A stretch of DNA of 64,000 nucleotides from Deltaproteobacteria bacterium (GCA_016792625.1 JAEUKK010000090.1:54963-118962), one strand, 5' to 3'. Counted from the stretch's first letter, positions 17,573-27,061 are shown. The notes: generated from the letters alone by a model not told the origin. Numbers and translations are program-made.

Positions 17573-18127
17573 ATGACCGCACCCACCCCGCCGCCCGATC
17601 CGACGGCGCCCGATCCCCGGGCAGCCGAGGCCGCGCCCCCACACGAGCTCATGCAGTTCGTCGAGAGCTTCTCGATGCTGCTTGAGTTTCAGGGCATGCA
17701 GCGCATGGCCGGCCGGGTCTTCGCCTACTTGTTGATCTGCGACCCGCCGGCCCAGTCCTCGGCCCAGCTCGCGGCGGTGCTGCACGCCAGCCGCGGCGCC
17801 GTCTCGGGCGCGGTGAACCTGCTGCTGCAGACCGGTCTGGCCCAGCGGGTACGGCGCCGGGGCGACCGCAACCTCTACGTCGAGGTCCCCCCGGGTGCGC
17901 TGGCCCGCGCGCTCGAGGCGAGCGTCCGCTACCTCAGCGTCTCCCGCGAACAGATGGAGCATGGCCTGCGCCTGCTCGCCGACGCCCCGCCCGCACGCCG
18001 GGCCCGGCTCGAAGAGGGCCGCGAGATCTACGCCTTCTTCGAGCGCGAGTACCCGCGCCTGCTGCTGCAATTCGCCGCCCAGAGCCGGCGCGGGTCGCCG
18101 CCCACCCCACCTGAGGAATCGCCATGA
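17573..18127 (+). CDS. GbsR/MarR-family transcriptional regulator
   Basis: A 184-residue regulator with a winged helix at about residues 35-105: LEFQGMQRMAGRVFAYLLIC, DPPAQSSAQLAAVLHASRG and VSGAVNLLLQTGLAQRV, then GDRNLYVEV as the wing. This is the typical GbsR branch of the MarR superfamily. A helical dimerisation region follows. The N-terminal 25 residues are Pro-rich and probably disordered. It leads an operon of six genes; its last codon overlaps the next gene by ATGA. A perfect inverted repeat lies just upstream. Confidence 0.88.
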   Translation: MTAPTPPPDPTAPDPRAAEAAPPHELMQFVESFSMLLEFQGMQRMAGRVFAYLLICDPPAQSSAQLAAVLHASRGAVSGAVNLLLQTGLAQRVRRRGDRNLYVEVPPGALARALEASVRYLSVSREQMEHGLRLLADAPPARRARLEEGREIYAFFEREYPRLLLQFAAQSRRGSPPTPPEESP

Positions 18128-18939
18128 ACCCCAGCTCCACCGGCTTTGACCGCGCCGTCGCGGCGCGTCGCCCCACCGCCCCCCTGCGCGCGGTGGCCCT
18201 CGGCCTTGGGCTGGCCTTTGGGCTGTCGCTGGCCGGCGCCCCGCCCGCGGCCGCCGCCGAGCCCACCATCGCCGAGCTGCTCGACGCCACCGACGACCTC
18301 AACCGGGGCGCGTCGAGCCACGGCGTGATGGCCATGCAGGTCCAGACCGCCCGCTACACCCGCTCCATGAAGATGGAGGTGTGGAGCCAAGGCGAAGACC
18401 GCTCGCTGGTGCGCCTGCTTGAGCCGGCCAAAGACAAAGGGGTGTCGACCCTGCGCAGCGGCGACAACATCTGGAACTACCTGCCCAACGTCGATCGCAC
18501 CGTGAAGGTGCCCGCGGCGATGATGGGCGGCGCGTGGATGGGCAGCCACATCACCAACGACGACCTGGTGCGCAGCTCGCGCCTCGCCGACGACTTCAGC
18601 GCCACGATGGTCGCAAAGCCCGGCGTGGCCGGGGCGACCAGCTACCGCATCGAGCTCGTGGCCAAGCCCGACGCGCCGGTGGTCTGGGGCAAGGTGATGG
18701 TCGAGATCGGGGCCGACAAGCTGCCCCGCAAGGTCGAGTACTTCGACGAGAAGGGCACCCTGGTGCGCACCCTCAGCTTCGAAGAGGTCAAGACCATCGA
18801 CGGCAAGCCCATGCCCACGGTCCAGCGGGTGGTGCCCGCCGACAAGCCCGGCGAGTTCACCCTCCTGCGGGTCGAGAGCATGGACTTCGACGTCGCCCTG
18901 CCCGAGAGCACCTTCACCCTGCAGGCCCTGAAGCCCTGA
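18124..18939 (+). CDS. Outer-membrane lipoprotein-sorting-type protein (LolA-like fold)
   Basis: A 271-residue exported protein with a signal peptide cleaved near AAAA-EPT (about residue 42). The mature part has the LolA-like/COG2834 pattern: TARYTRSMKMEVWSQGEDRS, an MxGS-type stretch (GSHITNDDLVR) and MDFDVALPESTFTLQALKP at the end. These proteins fold as half-barrels that carry lipid or lipoprotein. It starts with a 4-base overlap with the regulator and is followed by two FtsX-type permeases and an ATPase, so it is probably the periplasmic carrier partner of that ABC system. The cargo is not identifiable. Confidence 0.82.
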   Translation: MNPSSTGFDRAVAARRPTAPLRAVALGLGLAFGLSLAGAPPAAAAEPTIAELLDATDDLNRGASSHGVMAMQVQTARYTRSMKMEVWSQGEDRSLVRLLEPAKDKGVSTLRSGDNIWNYLPNVDRTVKVPAAMMGGAWMGSHITNDDLVRSSRLADDFSATMVAKPGVAGATSYRIELVAKPDAPVVWGKVMVEIGADKLPRKVEYFDEKGTLVRTLSFEEVKTIDGKPMPTVQRVVPADKPGEFTLLRVESMDFDVALPESTFTLQALKP

Positions 18940-18983
18940 GCCACCGCGGGGGCGCACGCGCCCCACCGCCTGAGGAGGGCGCC

Positions 18984-20216
18984 GTGCCGATCCTGCTCCG
19001 CATCGCTTGGCGCAACCTCTGGCGTCAGCAGCGCCGCACCCTGCTCACAGTCAGCGCGATGGCCGTGGGCATCGGCATGTGCATGGCGATGTTCGCGATC
19101 ATCGATGGTGTCTATGCGCGCATGTTTGACGTGCTGGTGGGCCAAGCGCTCGGCCACGTGCAGGTGCACAACCCCGCCTGGCCCGCCGACCAGCAGCTCT
19201 ATGACACTGTGCCCGGCGTCGACGAGAAGCTGCGCGCCCTCGACGCCCTCCCCGGGGTGAAGGCGGCCGGCGCGCGCCTGAGCTGCGCCGGCCTCGCCGC
19301 GGGTGACCAGACCTCGTCGGGCGCGTTCTTCCTCGGGGTCGACCCCCAGCGCGAAGACGCGCTGGTCAGCCTGCGCCGCCGGGTGGTGCGGGGCTCGTGG
19401 ATCGACGAGGGCCCCCCCAACGCCGCGGTGATCGGCGCCGGGCTCGCCAAAGAGCTCGAGCTCGAGCCCGGGGGTGAGCTCGTGCTGATCACCCAGGCGG
19501 CCGACGGCAGCATCGGCAACGCGCTGTTCACCGTGGTCGGGGTGGTCGAGACCGGCAGCGCCCTGCGCGACCGCTCGGGCGTGTGGGCCCGCCTGCCCGC
19601 GCTGCAAGAGGCCCTCGCCCTGCCCGACCAGGCCCACGAGCTCATCGTGCTGGGCACCGACATCGACGGCGCCGACGCGCTCCGCGACGCGGTCGCCGCC
19701 ACCGTGGCCGGCCCCGCGCTGCTGACCCGCAGCTGGTGGCAGGCGAGCCCGCCCACCGCGCAGATGATCAACTCGCAGTCCGTCGGCAAGGGCATGGTCA
19801 TGCTCATCGTCTTCTCGGTGGCGGGCCTCGGCGTGCTCAACACGATGTTGATGAACGTGTTCGAGCGCACCCGCGAGCTCGGCGTGCTCAAGGCCATCGG
19901 CATGAGCCCGCAGCGGGTGATGGCGCTGGTGTTGCTCGAAGCCGGCCTGATCGGCGTGGTGAGCAGCGCGGCCGGCGTCACCCTGGGCCTGCTCGTCGAC
20001 CTCTACTTGGTCAAGGTTGGGGTCGACATGAGCGCGGGCGGCAAGGGCCTGAGCTTCGGGGGCGTGGCCTTCGACCCCGTGATCCGCGGGGTGGTCAACC
20101 CCGACGGCGTCTGGGCGCCCGTGGTCTTCGTGGTCGTGGTCTCGCTGCTCGCGGCGATCTGGCCTGGGCTGCGGGCCGCCCGCCTGCAGCCCGTCGACGC
20201 GATGCGGCAGCGCTGA
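18984..20216 (+). CDS. ABC transporter permease, FtsX/MacB (LolC/E-like) type
   Basis: A 410-residue permease starting at GTG 18984 behind AGGAGG. Topology: one N-terminal membrane helix (RTLLTVSAMAVGIGMCMAMF), a large periplasmic MacB-like domain (about residues 50-270), then three helices in the FtsX region (VMLIVFSVAGLGVLNTMLM, LGVLKAIGMSP, and a final VVFVVVVSLLAAIWPGLRAA). It ends ARLQPVDAMRQR, the usual end of this family. Paired with the next gene, it forms the membrane part of a LolCDE- or MacB-like exporter acting on lipids or lipoproteins at the inner membrane. Confidence 0.88.
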   Translation: MPILLRIAWRNLWRQQRRTLLTVSAMAVGIGMCMAMFAIIDGVYARMFDVLVGQALGHVQVHNPAWPADQQLYDTVPGVDEKLRALDALPGVKAAGARLSCAGLAAGDQTSSGAFFLGVDPQREDALVSLRRRVVRGSWIDEGPPNAAVIGAGLAKELELEPGGELVLITQAADGSIGNALFTVVGVVETGSALRDRSGVWARLPALQEALALPDQAHELIVLGTDIDGADALRDAVAATVAGPALLTRSWWQASPPTAQMINSQSVGKGMVMLIVFSVAGLGVLNTMLMNVFERTRELGVLKAIGMSPQRVMALVLLEAGLIGVVSSAAGVTLGLLVDLYLVKVGVDMSAGGKGLSFGGVAFDPVIRGVVNPDGVWAPVVFVVVVSLLAAIWPGLRAARLQPVDAMRQR

Positions 20217-21541
20217 TGGAGTCGCCGATGCGTTCGCCAAGTGCAAACCCACACGCCCCGACCACACCCGCGGTGACCTCCGCGGGCAGCGCGCCCCTGC
20301 AGGCCTGGCTGACCCTGCTCGGGCTGGCCCTGCGCAACCTGCGCCGCAACCTGCGCCGCACGCTGATCACCGCGACCGCGATCGGGGGCGGTCTGGGCTT
20401 GGTGCTCGTCGCGGTGAACATGAACGAGGGCACCTACAAGGCGATGATGGACACCGCGATCAGCGCCCAGGCGGGCCACGTGGTGATCCAAGCCGCTGGC
20501 TACCAAGCCGACCCCGACCCGCTGCGCCTCGTGGCCGGGGCCCGCGGGGTGGCCGAGACAGCGCGCGCGGTCTACCCCGAGGCGCGGGTGGTCCAGCGCA
20601 GCCGCATCGCCGGCCTGCTGACCAGCCCGGCCAACGCCGTGGGCGCAGGCCTGCTCGCCATCGAGCCGAGCGCCGAGCGGGCGGTCACCGACACCCACAC
20701 CAAGCTCAGCGCGGGGGAATGGCTGGCCGACGATGACGACCGGGGCGTCGTCCTCGGCGAAGAGCTCGCGCGCCGGCTCAAGGTCGGGGTCGGCGACAAG
20801 GTGGTGCTGATGGCCCAGGGCGAGGCCGAGGTCAGCAGCCGCCTGCTGCGCGTGCGGGGCCTGCTGCGCACAGGCGCGGTCGAGATCGACGCGGGCCTCG
20901 CCGTCACCACGCTGGCCTGCGCCCAAGCCTTTTTGGAGCGCCCCGACACTGCCAACCAGATCAGCCTGCACCTGCCGAGCGCCGAGGGCACCGGGCCGAT
21001 GGCCGCGTCGCTGGCCGGATCCTTGGCCCGCGCCGAGCTTGAGGTGCTCGACTGGGAGCAGGCCCTGCCCGAGGTGGTCGAATTCATCCGGGCCGACCGG
21101 GTGAACAACGCCGTGACCATGGGCATCATCGGCATCATCGTCGCCATCGGCGTGCTCAACACCGTGCTGATGAGCGTGATGGAGCGCATTCGCGAGTTCG
21201 GCGTGATGCTGGCGCTGGGCCTGCCGCCCCGCCAGATTGCCGCGCTCATCGTGCTCGAGGGCACCCTGCTCGGCGCGGGCGCCGCCGCCGCGGGCTTGCT
21301 GCTCGGCGTGGTGCTGTCTTGGCCGCTGGTGACCTATGGCCTCGACTACAGTGACATGCTCGGCAGCGAGAGCTTCGAGACCGCCGGCGTGGTGATCAGC
21401 AGCACGCTCTTCGCCACCTGGGATGTCGGCGGCATGGCCGGCTGGACCCTCGCGGCATGGCTGATGACCATCCTGTCGACCCTCTGGCCCGCGTGGACCG
21501 CCGCCCGCTTGTCGCCGGTCGACGCCATGCGCCACGTCTGA
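20216..21541 (+). CDS. ABC transporter permease, FtsX/MacB type (second subunit)
   Basis: A 441-residue permease of the same family as the gene before it: N-terminal helix in RRTLITATAIGGGLGLVLV, a periplasmic core domain, FtsX helices (VTMGIIGIIVAIGVLNTVLM, then FGVMLALGLPPRQIAALIV) and the end TAARLSPVDAMRHV. ATG 20216 overlaps the previous stop (TGATG). A second ATG at 20228 is preceded by GGAG and may be the true start. The long Pro/Ala N-terminal leader is unusual. It is presumed to heterodimerise with the upstream permease. Confidence 0.85.
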   Translation: MESPMRSPSANPHAPTTPAVTSAGSAPLQAWLTLLGLALRNLRRNLRRTLITATAIGGGLGLVLVAVNMNEGTYKAMMDTAISAQAGHVVIQAAGYQADPDPLRLVAGARGVAETARAVYPEARVVQRSRIAGLLTSPANAVGAGLLAIEPSAERAVTDTHTKLSAGEWLADDDDRGVVLGEELARRLKVGVGDKVVLMAQGEAEVSSRLLRVRGLLRTGAVEIDAGLAVTTLACAQAFLERPDTANQISLHLPSAEGTGPMAASLAGSLARAELEVLDWEQALPEVVEFIRADRVNNAVTMGIIGIIVAIGVLNTVLMSVMERIREFGVMLALGLPPRQIAALIVLEGTLLGAGAAAAGLLLGVVLSWPLVTYGLDYSDMLGSESFETAGVVISSTLFATWDVGGMAGWTLAAWLMTILSTLWPAWTAARLSPVDAMRHV

Positions 21542-21563
21542 ACCCCGCCCCGCGGAGGTCCCT

Positions 21564-22250
21564 GTGCCGATCGTCTCCACCCGCCAGCTCCACCGGACCT
21601 ACCTACAAGGTGAGGGTGAGGTGCACGCCCTCGACGGCGTCGATCTCGACATCGAGCCGGGCGAATTCGTCGCGCTGATGGGCGCGTCGGGCTCGGGCAA
21701 AACCACCCTGCTCAACCTCATCGGCGGCCTCGACCGGCCGACCCGCGGCGAGGTCCAGGTCGATGGCCACGCGCTCGGCGCCCTCTCCAGCGGCGCGCTC
21801 AGCCGCCTGCGCCTCGACCGCATCGGCTTCGTCTTCCAGGCCTACAACCTCATCCCCGTGCTCAGCGCGCGCGAGAACGCCGAGTTCGTGCTGCTGATGC
21901 GCGGGGTGCCCGCCGACGAGCGCCGCCGTCGGGTCGACGCCACCTTGGCGGCCGTGGGCCTCGAGGGCCTGGGTGACCGCCTGCCCTCGGCCCTCTCCGG
22001 CGGCCAGCAGCAGCGGGTGGCGGTCGCGCGGGCGATCGCCGGCGCCCCGGCCCTGGTGCTGGCCGACGAGCCGACGGCCAACCTCGACAGCCGCACCGGC
22101 ACCGAGCTGGTCGAGATGATGCGCCGCCTGAACACCGAGCAGGGCATCACCTTCGTCTTCGCCACCCACGACACCAAGGTCGAAGAGCGGGCCCGCCGCG
22201 TGATCTGGATGGAGGACGGCAAGGTCCAGCGGGATGAGCGCCGTGGCTGA
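21564..22250 (+). CDS. ABC transporter ATP-binding protein, LolD/MacB type
   Basis: A 228-residue ATPase with Walker A GASGSGKTT, Q-loop FVFQAYNLIPVLSARENAEF, signature LSGGQQQRVAVARAI, Walker B LVLADEPTANLDS and switch His in FATHD. This is the complete set for the FtsE/LolD/MacB group. GTG 21564 follows GGAGG. It drives the two upstream permeases and overlaps the following barrel gene by 17 bases. Confidence 0.93.
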   Translation: MPIVSTRQLHRTYLQGEGEVHALDGVDLDIEPGEFVALMGASGSGKTTLLNLIGGLDRPTRGEVQVDGHALGALSSGALSRLRLDRIGFVFQAYNLIPVLSARENAEFVLLMRGVPADERRRRVDATLAAVGLEGLGDRLPSALSGGQQQRVAVARAIAGAPALVLADEPTANLDSRTGTELVEMMRRLNTEQGITFVFATHDTKVEERARRVIWMEDGKVQRDERRG

Positions 22251-23736
22251 GCCGCACCGCACCGCATGGGCGCCCCGCCGCCGCGCCGGCCTGCGCGGGC
22301 GGGCCGCCTGTGTCGCTGCGCTCCGCGCCCTCTTGCTCCTGCTCGGCGCGGTCTTGGGCCTGCGTCCGTCGCCCGCGCGCGCCGCCGAGCCGGGCGCGAA
22401 CTTCAGCCTCGCCGGTGATCTCAAGCAGTTCTTCTTCGCCACCCTGCCCTATGACCACCCCCTGATGCCGCCCGCGCCCACGGGCCAGGGCCTCTTCGAC
22501 CTGCGCCTCAAGGGCGACCTGCGGGCCGGCCCCCTGCGGGCCGAGCTCCACCCCGTGCTCACCGCCGGCGCGCCGGGCGCGCTCGACGGCGCCCGCTTCG
22601 TGCAAACCGGCGCAGGGGTGCCCCAGCTCGTCGATCTGAACCTGAGCCTCACCGACAGCGCGGGCCTCTGGGCCCAGGCGCGGGTCGACCGCCTGCACGT
22701 CGCGGCCAAAGGCGCCCACCTCGGCGTCGATCTGGGCCGCCAGCCGGTCAGCTTCGGCCGGGGCCTGTTCTTCACGCCCCTTGACTTGGTCAGCCCCTTC
22801 TCCCCCACGGTGATCGACAGCAGCTACAAGCCGGGCGTCGACGCGCTGCGGGTCGACGCCTGGTGGGGCGCGTCCGGTCAAGCCAGCCTCGTGGGGGCCT
22901 GGGCCGGGCAGCCGGTCGGCTCGAACAAGACGAGCGACACGAGCGACCCGAACGACGACGATCGCGCGCTGCTCGATGATCTGGTGGCGGTCGCCTGGGC
23001 CCAGCAGGGGCTCGGCACCTGGGACCTCGGCCTGCTCCTGGCCCTGAACCACAACGACAAGGTGCTCGGCCTCTCCGCCTCGGGCGGCTGGGGGCCGGTG
23101 GGCCTGCGCGCCGAGGGCACCCTGACTGCGCCCGACCCCAAAGCGGGCGCTCCTGCGATCAACGAGCTGCGCGCCATCTTCGGCGAAGACCCGCTGCCTG
23201 CCGACCGCGACCCCTTCACGCGGGCCCTGGTCGGCGCCGACTGGCGGCCAGGCCCCCGCACCAGCCTCAGCGCTGAGCTCTACCGCCAGGGCATGGGGGC
23301 GGCCGAAGCCGACGACTACCTCGCCGAGGCCACCGATCCGCGGGTCAGCCGCGGCGAGCAGTGGTTGCTCGGCCGGGTCTACGGGGCGGTGGCCCTGCAG
23401 CACGAGCTGCGGCCGACCCTGCAGTCGAACCTCAGCCTGATCAGCAACCTGCGTGACCCCTCGGCCCTGCTCGGCCTCGGCCTGGGCTGGTCGGTGGCCG
23501 ACAACGCCGAGGTGGCGCTGGGCGGCTACGCCGGCCTCGGGGCGCGCCCGGGCGAAGCCCCGCCCTTGCCCGCGCGGGTGGCGGGCCCCGCCACCGCCGC
23601 CGAGGCCGCCGGGCTGATCTCGGCAGAAGAGCGCGCGGCGCTGCGCCAAGCCTGGCGCACCAGCCACACCCCCACCGAGAGCGAGCTGGGCCTCAGCCCG
23701 ACCACCCTCTACGCCCAGGTGCGCACCTACTTTTGA
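22234..23736 (+). CDS. Predicted outer-membrane beta-barrel protein of the ABC operon
   Basis: A 500-residue protein with a long Arg-rich N-terminus and signal peptide (cleavage near ARA-AEPG, about residue 50). The mature chain alternates polar and hydrophobic residues with repeated short strands (NFSLAGDLKQF, RADLGRQPVSFGRGLFF-like turns) and ends in an aromatic residue (RTYF), as outer-membrane barrels do. No family was recognised beyond porin-like. Being last in the regulator-LolA-permease-ATPase operon, it may be the outer-membrane outlet or receptor for the exported substrate. That is inference. Confidence 0.7.
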   Translation: MSAVAEPHRTAWAPRRRAGLRGRAACVAALRALLLLLGAVLGLRPSPARAAEPGANFSLAGDLKQFFFATLPYDHPLMPPAPTGQGLFDLRLKGDLRAGPLRAELHPVLTAGAPGALDGARFVQTGAGVPQLVDLNLSLTDSAGLWAQARVDRLHVAAKGAHLGVDLGRQPVSFGRGLFFTPLDLVSPFSPTVIDSSYKPGVDALRVDAWWGASGQASLVGAWAGQPVGSNKTSDTSDPNDDDRALLDDLVAVAWAQQGLGTWDLGLLLALNHNDKVLGLSASGGWGPVGLRAEGTLTAPDPKAGAPAINELRAIFGEDPLPADRDPFTRALVGADWRPGPRTSLSAELYRQGMGAAEADDYLAEATDPRVSRGEQWLLGRVYGAVALQHELRPTLQSNLSLISNLRDPSALLGLGLGWSVADNAEVALGGYAGLGARPGEAPPLPARVAGPATAAEAAGLISAEERAALRQAWRTSHTPTESELGLSPTTLYAQVRTYF

Positions 23737-23780
23737 GGCTGGCCGGGCCCCCAGGCCCGCGCCGCGCCCGAGGCCCGACC

Positions 23781-24575
23781 GTGCCCCGCCTGCTCCTCGA
23801 CCCCCGCAACGGCCCCGCGTGGGACCTGCCCCCGCCGGCGCACCCGCCCCAGACCTATGTGGTGGCCAGCCTCCCCCGCTCCGGCAGCACGCTGCTCTGC
23901 AACCTGCTGTGGGACTGCGGGGCAGCCGGCGCCCCCAAGGAGTACCTCAACCCCATGCAGCTCCGCGACTGGGAGCTGCGCTTGGGCACACCCGCCGCGC
24001 GCCTCCGCAACGCGCTGCTGGTCGGCCCCGCCGTCGGCGCCTTGGCCGGCCGCTGGGGGTGGAGCCCCGCCCGCATCCAGGCCCACCTCGCCCGGGTGCG
24101 GGCCCGCCGCAGCCAAGGCGGGTGGTTCGGCCTCAAGCTGCACCTCCACCACCTGCGCCGGTGGGCGGGGGAAGCGCCGCTCGAGGCGCTGCTCGGCCCG
24201 GTCCGCGTGCTGCGCATCCAGCGCGGCGACCGGCTGGGCCAAGCCCTGTCTTGGGCCCGCGCCCTGCAGACCAACCAATGGGCGGCCTGGCAGCAGCCGC
24301 TGCTGCCGCCGGTCTACCGTCGCGCCCAGATTGACGCGCTGCTGCGCCGAATCGACGAAGACGAAGCCGAGTGGGATCGGCGGCTGGTCGGGCGGCCGGT
24401 CCACCTGCTCCGCTACGAGGCGCTGACCGCCGACCCCGCCGCGGCCCTGCGCGGCTGCCTCGCCGCCCTCGACCACCCCGATCCGGGCGCGGTCCCCCTG
24501 CCCGCGCCTGCGCACCCCCGCCAAGCCGACGCGACCTCGGCGGCTTGGCGCGCGCGATACCTCGCGGGGCGCTGA
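23781..24575 (+). CDS. Stf0-type sulfotransferase
   Basis: A 264-residue cytosolic sulfotransferase. The PAPS 5'-phosphosulfate loop is SLPRSGSTLLCNLL near the N-terminus, and the chain carries Stf0 hallmarks: APKEYLNP, GLKLHLHHL, VLRIQRGDRLGQALSWA-type segment, RLLRYEAL-like (HLLRYEALTADP). Stf0 of mycobacteria sulfates trehalose; the acceptor here is unknown. GTG 23781 is chosen because GAGG lies seven bases upstream and the sulfotransferase fold begins soon after; a TTG at 23733 is in frame. It faces a sulfatase gene across an 85-base gap. Confidence 0.85.
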   Translation: MPRLLLDPRNGPAWDLPPPAHPPQTYVVASLPRSGSTLLCNLLWDCGAAGAPKEYLNPMQLRDWELRLGTPAARLRNALLVGPAVGALAGRWGWSPARIQAHLARVRARRSQGGWFGLKLHLHHLRRWAGEAPLEALLGPVRVLRIQRGDRLGQALSWARALQTNQWAAWQQPLLPPVYRRAQIDALLRRIDEDEAEWDRRLVGRPVHLLRYEALTADPAAALRGCLAALDHPDPGAVPLPAPAHPRQADATSAAWRARYLAGR

Positions 24576-24660
24576 ACAAACCATGCCGACAGCAGCGTCC
24601 TGCACGTTGTCTTCGCACACCAGCGAGGGCCGGCCAACAGCAGCAGCGCGGCGGCGCGCT

Positions 24661-26073
24661 TCAGTCCTCGTCGTGCTCGATGTAGCCCATGGCCTCAAGC
24701 TGCTCGCGCTCCTCGGCGCTGATGTCGGTGCGCTGCACGCTGCGGCCCTGGGGGTCCTTAAACGGGAAGGACTCCAGCGCGCGGCTCAGCTCGGCGTAGA
24801 CCACCGGGTGGCTCTCGCGCTGCTCACGCGGATCATGCCGGTCGATGTCCACCCGCTGCAGCAGCCGCGCCGCGCCGCCGTCCTTGGGGCGGGTGGTCAG
24901 CTTGAACAGGCCCTCCGGCCTACGTTGGGCCACGGCCCAATATTGGGGCGACTGCAACATCAGCACGCGGTCGTCGGGCACGGTCGGGGCGCCGCCGCGC
25001 AGCTGGCTTGCGAAGCTCAGCCCCGAGCTCTCGACCGCGGGCGCGCCCACGAGCTCGACCACGGTGGGCAGCAGATCCACCCCCATCGCCGGCTGGGGCA
25101 CCCGGATCGGGCGCACCGCGCCCGGCCACCACACCATCCAGGGCACCCGCACGATGGCCTCGTGCAAATAAACGCTGTGACCAAGATAGCCGGCCTCCAT
25201 AAAGGCCTCTCCGTGATCCGAGGTGATGACCACGAGGGTCGGCCGCCCGTTGGCCGCGGGCTTCGGTCGGGCCCCGCCCACCCCGAGCCGCTCGAGCACC
25301 GGCGCGAGCTGGGCGTCCACAAAGCGGATCTGCCCGTCGTACATGCCCTTGAGCGCCTCGATATGCGCGGGCCGCACCTTGCTGGCCGACTTTCGGTTGG
25401 CCGAGATGTAGTCCCCCGTCTCGGCCGGCGCCGCCGGCGCCACCCCCGCCACATAGGCGCTCGCGTAGGGCTCGGGCGCAGCATAGGGCGCGTGCACGTC
25501 AAAGTAGTGGGCGAAGGCGAACCACGGCGCAGGGGCTGGGTCGTCGATCAAGCGCAGCAAACCCGCGGTGATCTTGGCGCTGCGCTCGTTCTTTTCGGTC
25601 TTGTGAACGTTGGTCCACTGATCGAAGCCCTGATCCAAGCCAGACCGCACGATGAACTTGTAGGTGCTCGCCCAGCCCTGGGTGCGCCAGCCCTGGGCGT
25701 GCAGGTGCTCGGCCAGCGTGAGCGCCCCCGCGTCGAGCCGCTGCTCGTGGCTGAACTTGCCGTGCTCAGACTGGTGCAGCCCCGTGAACATCGTGGCGTG
25801 GCTGCCATCAGTGGCCGGCGAGGCCGCGTAGACCAGCTCGAAGACCGCGGCCTCGGCCGCCAGGCGGGTCAGGGCGGGGGCCGTGGCTCGGCCATACCCA
25901 TAAAAGGGCAGGTGATCCGATCGCAGGGTGTCAATCGAGATGAGCAGCACGTTCGGCGCGTCATCAGGGGCCGTGCGCTCAGCGGGCGGCGGCAGATCGC
26001 GCCGACCCAGGCGGTCCTCAATCCACCGGCAGCCGACCAGGGTGAGCATCAACAGCAGCAGCGTGGGCGACAC
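24661..26073 (-). CDS. Lipoprotein sulfatase (alkaline phosphatase superfamily)
   Basis: A 470-residue lipoprotein with lipobox LTLVGC (Cys15). The sulfatase core shows the metal-binding start NVLLISIDTLRSDHLPFYGY, a YFDVHAPY segment and the metal site VVITSDHGEAFMEAG. The usual formylglycine site (C/S-x-P-x-R) is not present. The equivalent region reads ASPATDGSHATMFTG, so Ser or Thr would have to act without conversion, as in related phosphatases or phosphotransferases. So substrate class (sulfate or phosphate ester) is open. GTG 26073 follows GGAGG. It is probably in the periplasm or on the outer membrane. It faces the Stf0 gene. Confidence 0.85.
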   Translation of the reverse strand: MSPTLLLLMLTLVGCRWIEDRLGRRDLPPPAERTAPDDAPNVLLISIDTLRSDHLPFYGYGRATAPALTRLAAEAAVFELVYAASPATDGSHATMFTGLHQSEHGKFSHEQRLDAGALTLAEHLHAQGWRTQGWASTYKFIVRSGLDQGFDQWTNVHKTEKNERSAKITAGLLRLIDDPAPAPWFAFAHYFDVHAPYAAPEPYASAYVAGVAPAAPAETGDYISANRKSASKVRPAHIEALKGMYDGQIRFVDAQLAPVLERLGVGGARPKPAANGRPTLVVITSDHGEAFMEAGYLGHSVYLHEAIVRVPWMVWWPGAVRPIRVPQPAMGVDLLPTVVELVGAPAVESSGLSFASQLRGGAPTVPDDRVLMLQSPQYWAVAQRRPEGLFKLTTRPKDGGAARLLQRVDIDRHDPREQRESHPVVYAELSRALESFPFKDPQGRSVQRTDISAEEREQLEAMGYIEHDED

Positions 26074-26097
26074 CAGACCTCCGCGGGGTCGGCCCGC

Positions 26098-26856
26098 CTA
26101 TCGCCGCGGCGCGGCCTCGGGCCCGGGCAGGGCGTCCACTGGCACGTAGATCCACCCCTCGCTCGCCGAGACGCCGGCGGGGGGCTGGGCCACCGCCTCG
26201 GGCGCCTGATCACACAGCCAAGCCAGACCGGCGCAGAGGAGCGCGTCCAGCACGTCATCGTGGGGCTGCTCGCCCAGCGCGGGCCGCAGAGGGCCGACCA
26301 CCGCCTCGACCTGGGCCGAGCGCCGGCAGGGCGTGGGGTAGGCCTCAAAGGCGGCCAGCTCGACCCCAGCCAGAGCGCCGGTCCACCAGCCGGGCGTGCG
26401 GGGCGCCATTCCGAGCGCGCCCAAGGCCACGAGGCCCTTGGTCGATTGGCTGCCGAGCAGGTCTTGCACCGGCGAGAGGGGCCGCAGCCCGGCGGCGCAG
26501 AGCACCTGCTCAGTCTCGCGCATGATCAAGGGGTTCTCTGCTTTGGTCGCCGGCACATGGTCGGGGAGCGCCCCGTCGAGCAGGGCCCGAAAGCTGTCGG
26601 GCCAGCCCAGCGGGGTGTCGACGCCGATGGTCAGGCGGCGCAGCGGCAGCGCGGGCGCGCCGACCAGCCGCAGCAGGGCGCTGAGCAGGCCCGGGCCGCG
26701 CGGGCCGTTGAGGGTGGCCCGCAGGTTGCCGCGCCAAGGCTGGCCCACCAGCTGCGGGGCTTGCCCCAGATCAGCGGCCAGCAGCACCAAGGCGTCGCGC
26801 GAGGCCCCCGACTGGCAGTGCCAGGCCCCGACATCCCACCCCAGCCAGCCCCACAT
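26098..26856 (-). CDS. DUF429-like protein (predicted RNase H-fold)
   Basis: A 252-residue protein. Its start (WGWLGWDVGAWHC) resembles the first strand of DUF429/RNase H-like domains, where an Asp follows a Gly. Later it has TIGVDTPLGWPDSF, which supplies a second strand with Asp, and AFEAYPTP and DDVLDALLCAGLAWLC, all usual in DUF429. Members are predicted nucleases of unknown role. ATG 26856 is the first plausible start; no strong ribosome site was seen. It is transcribed just ahead of the sulfatase gene and divergent from the Fe-S protein. Confidence 0.65.
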   Translation of the reverse strand: MWGWLGWDVGAWHCQSGASRDALVLLAADLGQAPQLVGQPWRGNLRATLNGPRGPGLLSALLRLVGAPALPLRRLTIGVDTPLGWPDSFRALLDGALPDHVPATKAENPLIMRETEQVLCAAGLRPLSPVQDLLGSQSTKGLVALGALGMAPRTPGWWTGALAGVELAAFEAYPTPCRRSAQVEAVVGPLRPALGEQPHDDVLDALLCAGLAWLCDQAPEAVAQPPAGVSASEGWIYVPVDALPGPEAAPRR

Positions 26857-27061
26857 CGCCACCCCCGCCGCGGCGGCGCTAACGCGGCCATCACACCGCG
26901 CCGGGCCTCCGGGGCGTGGGCTGGCGCGCCCTTTCGCGCGCGCACCGGTTGGGATAGGCGCCCCCCTTGCACCGCGCCGCGGTGGGCCGAGGCCCAGCCC
27001 GAGCGCGCCCCGCTCCCCCTGAGCACCCCGCGCCGCCGCCCGCGGCCCGATTGAGGGACCC

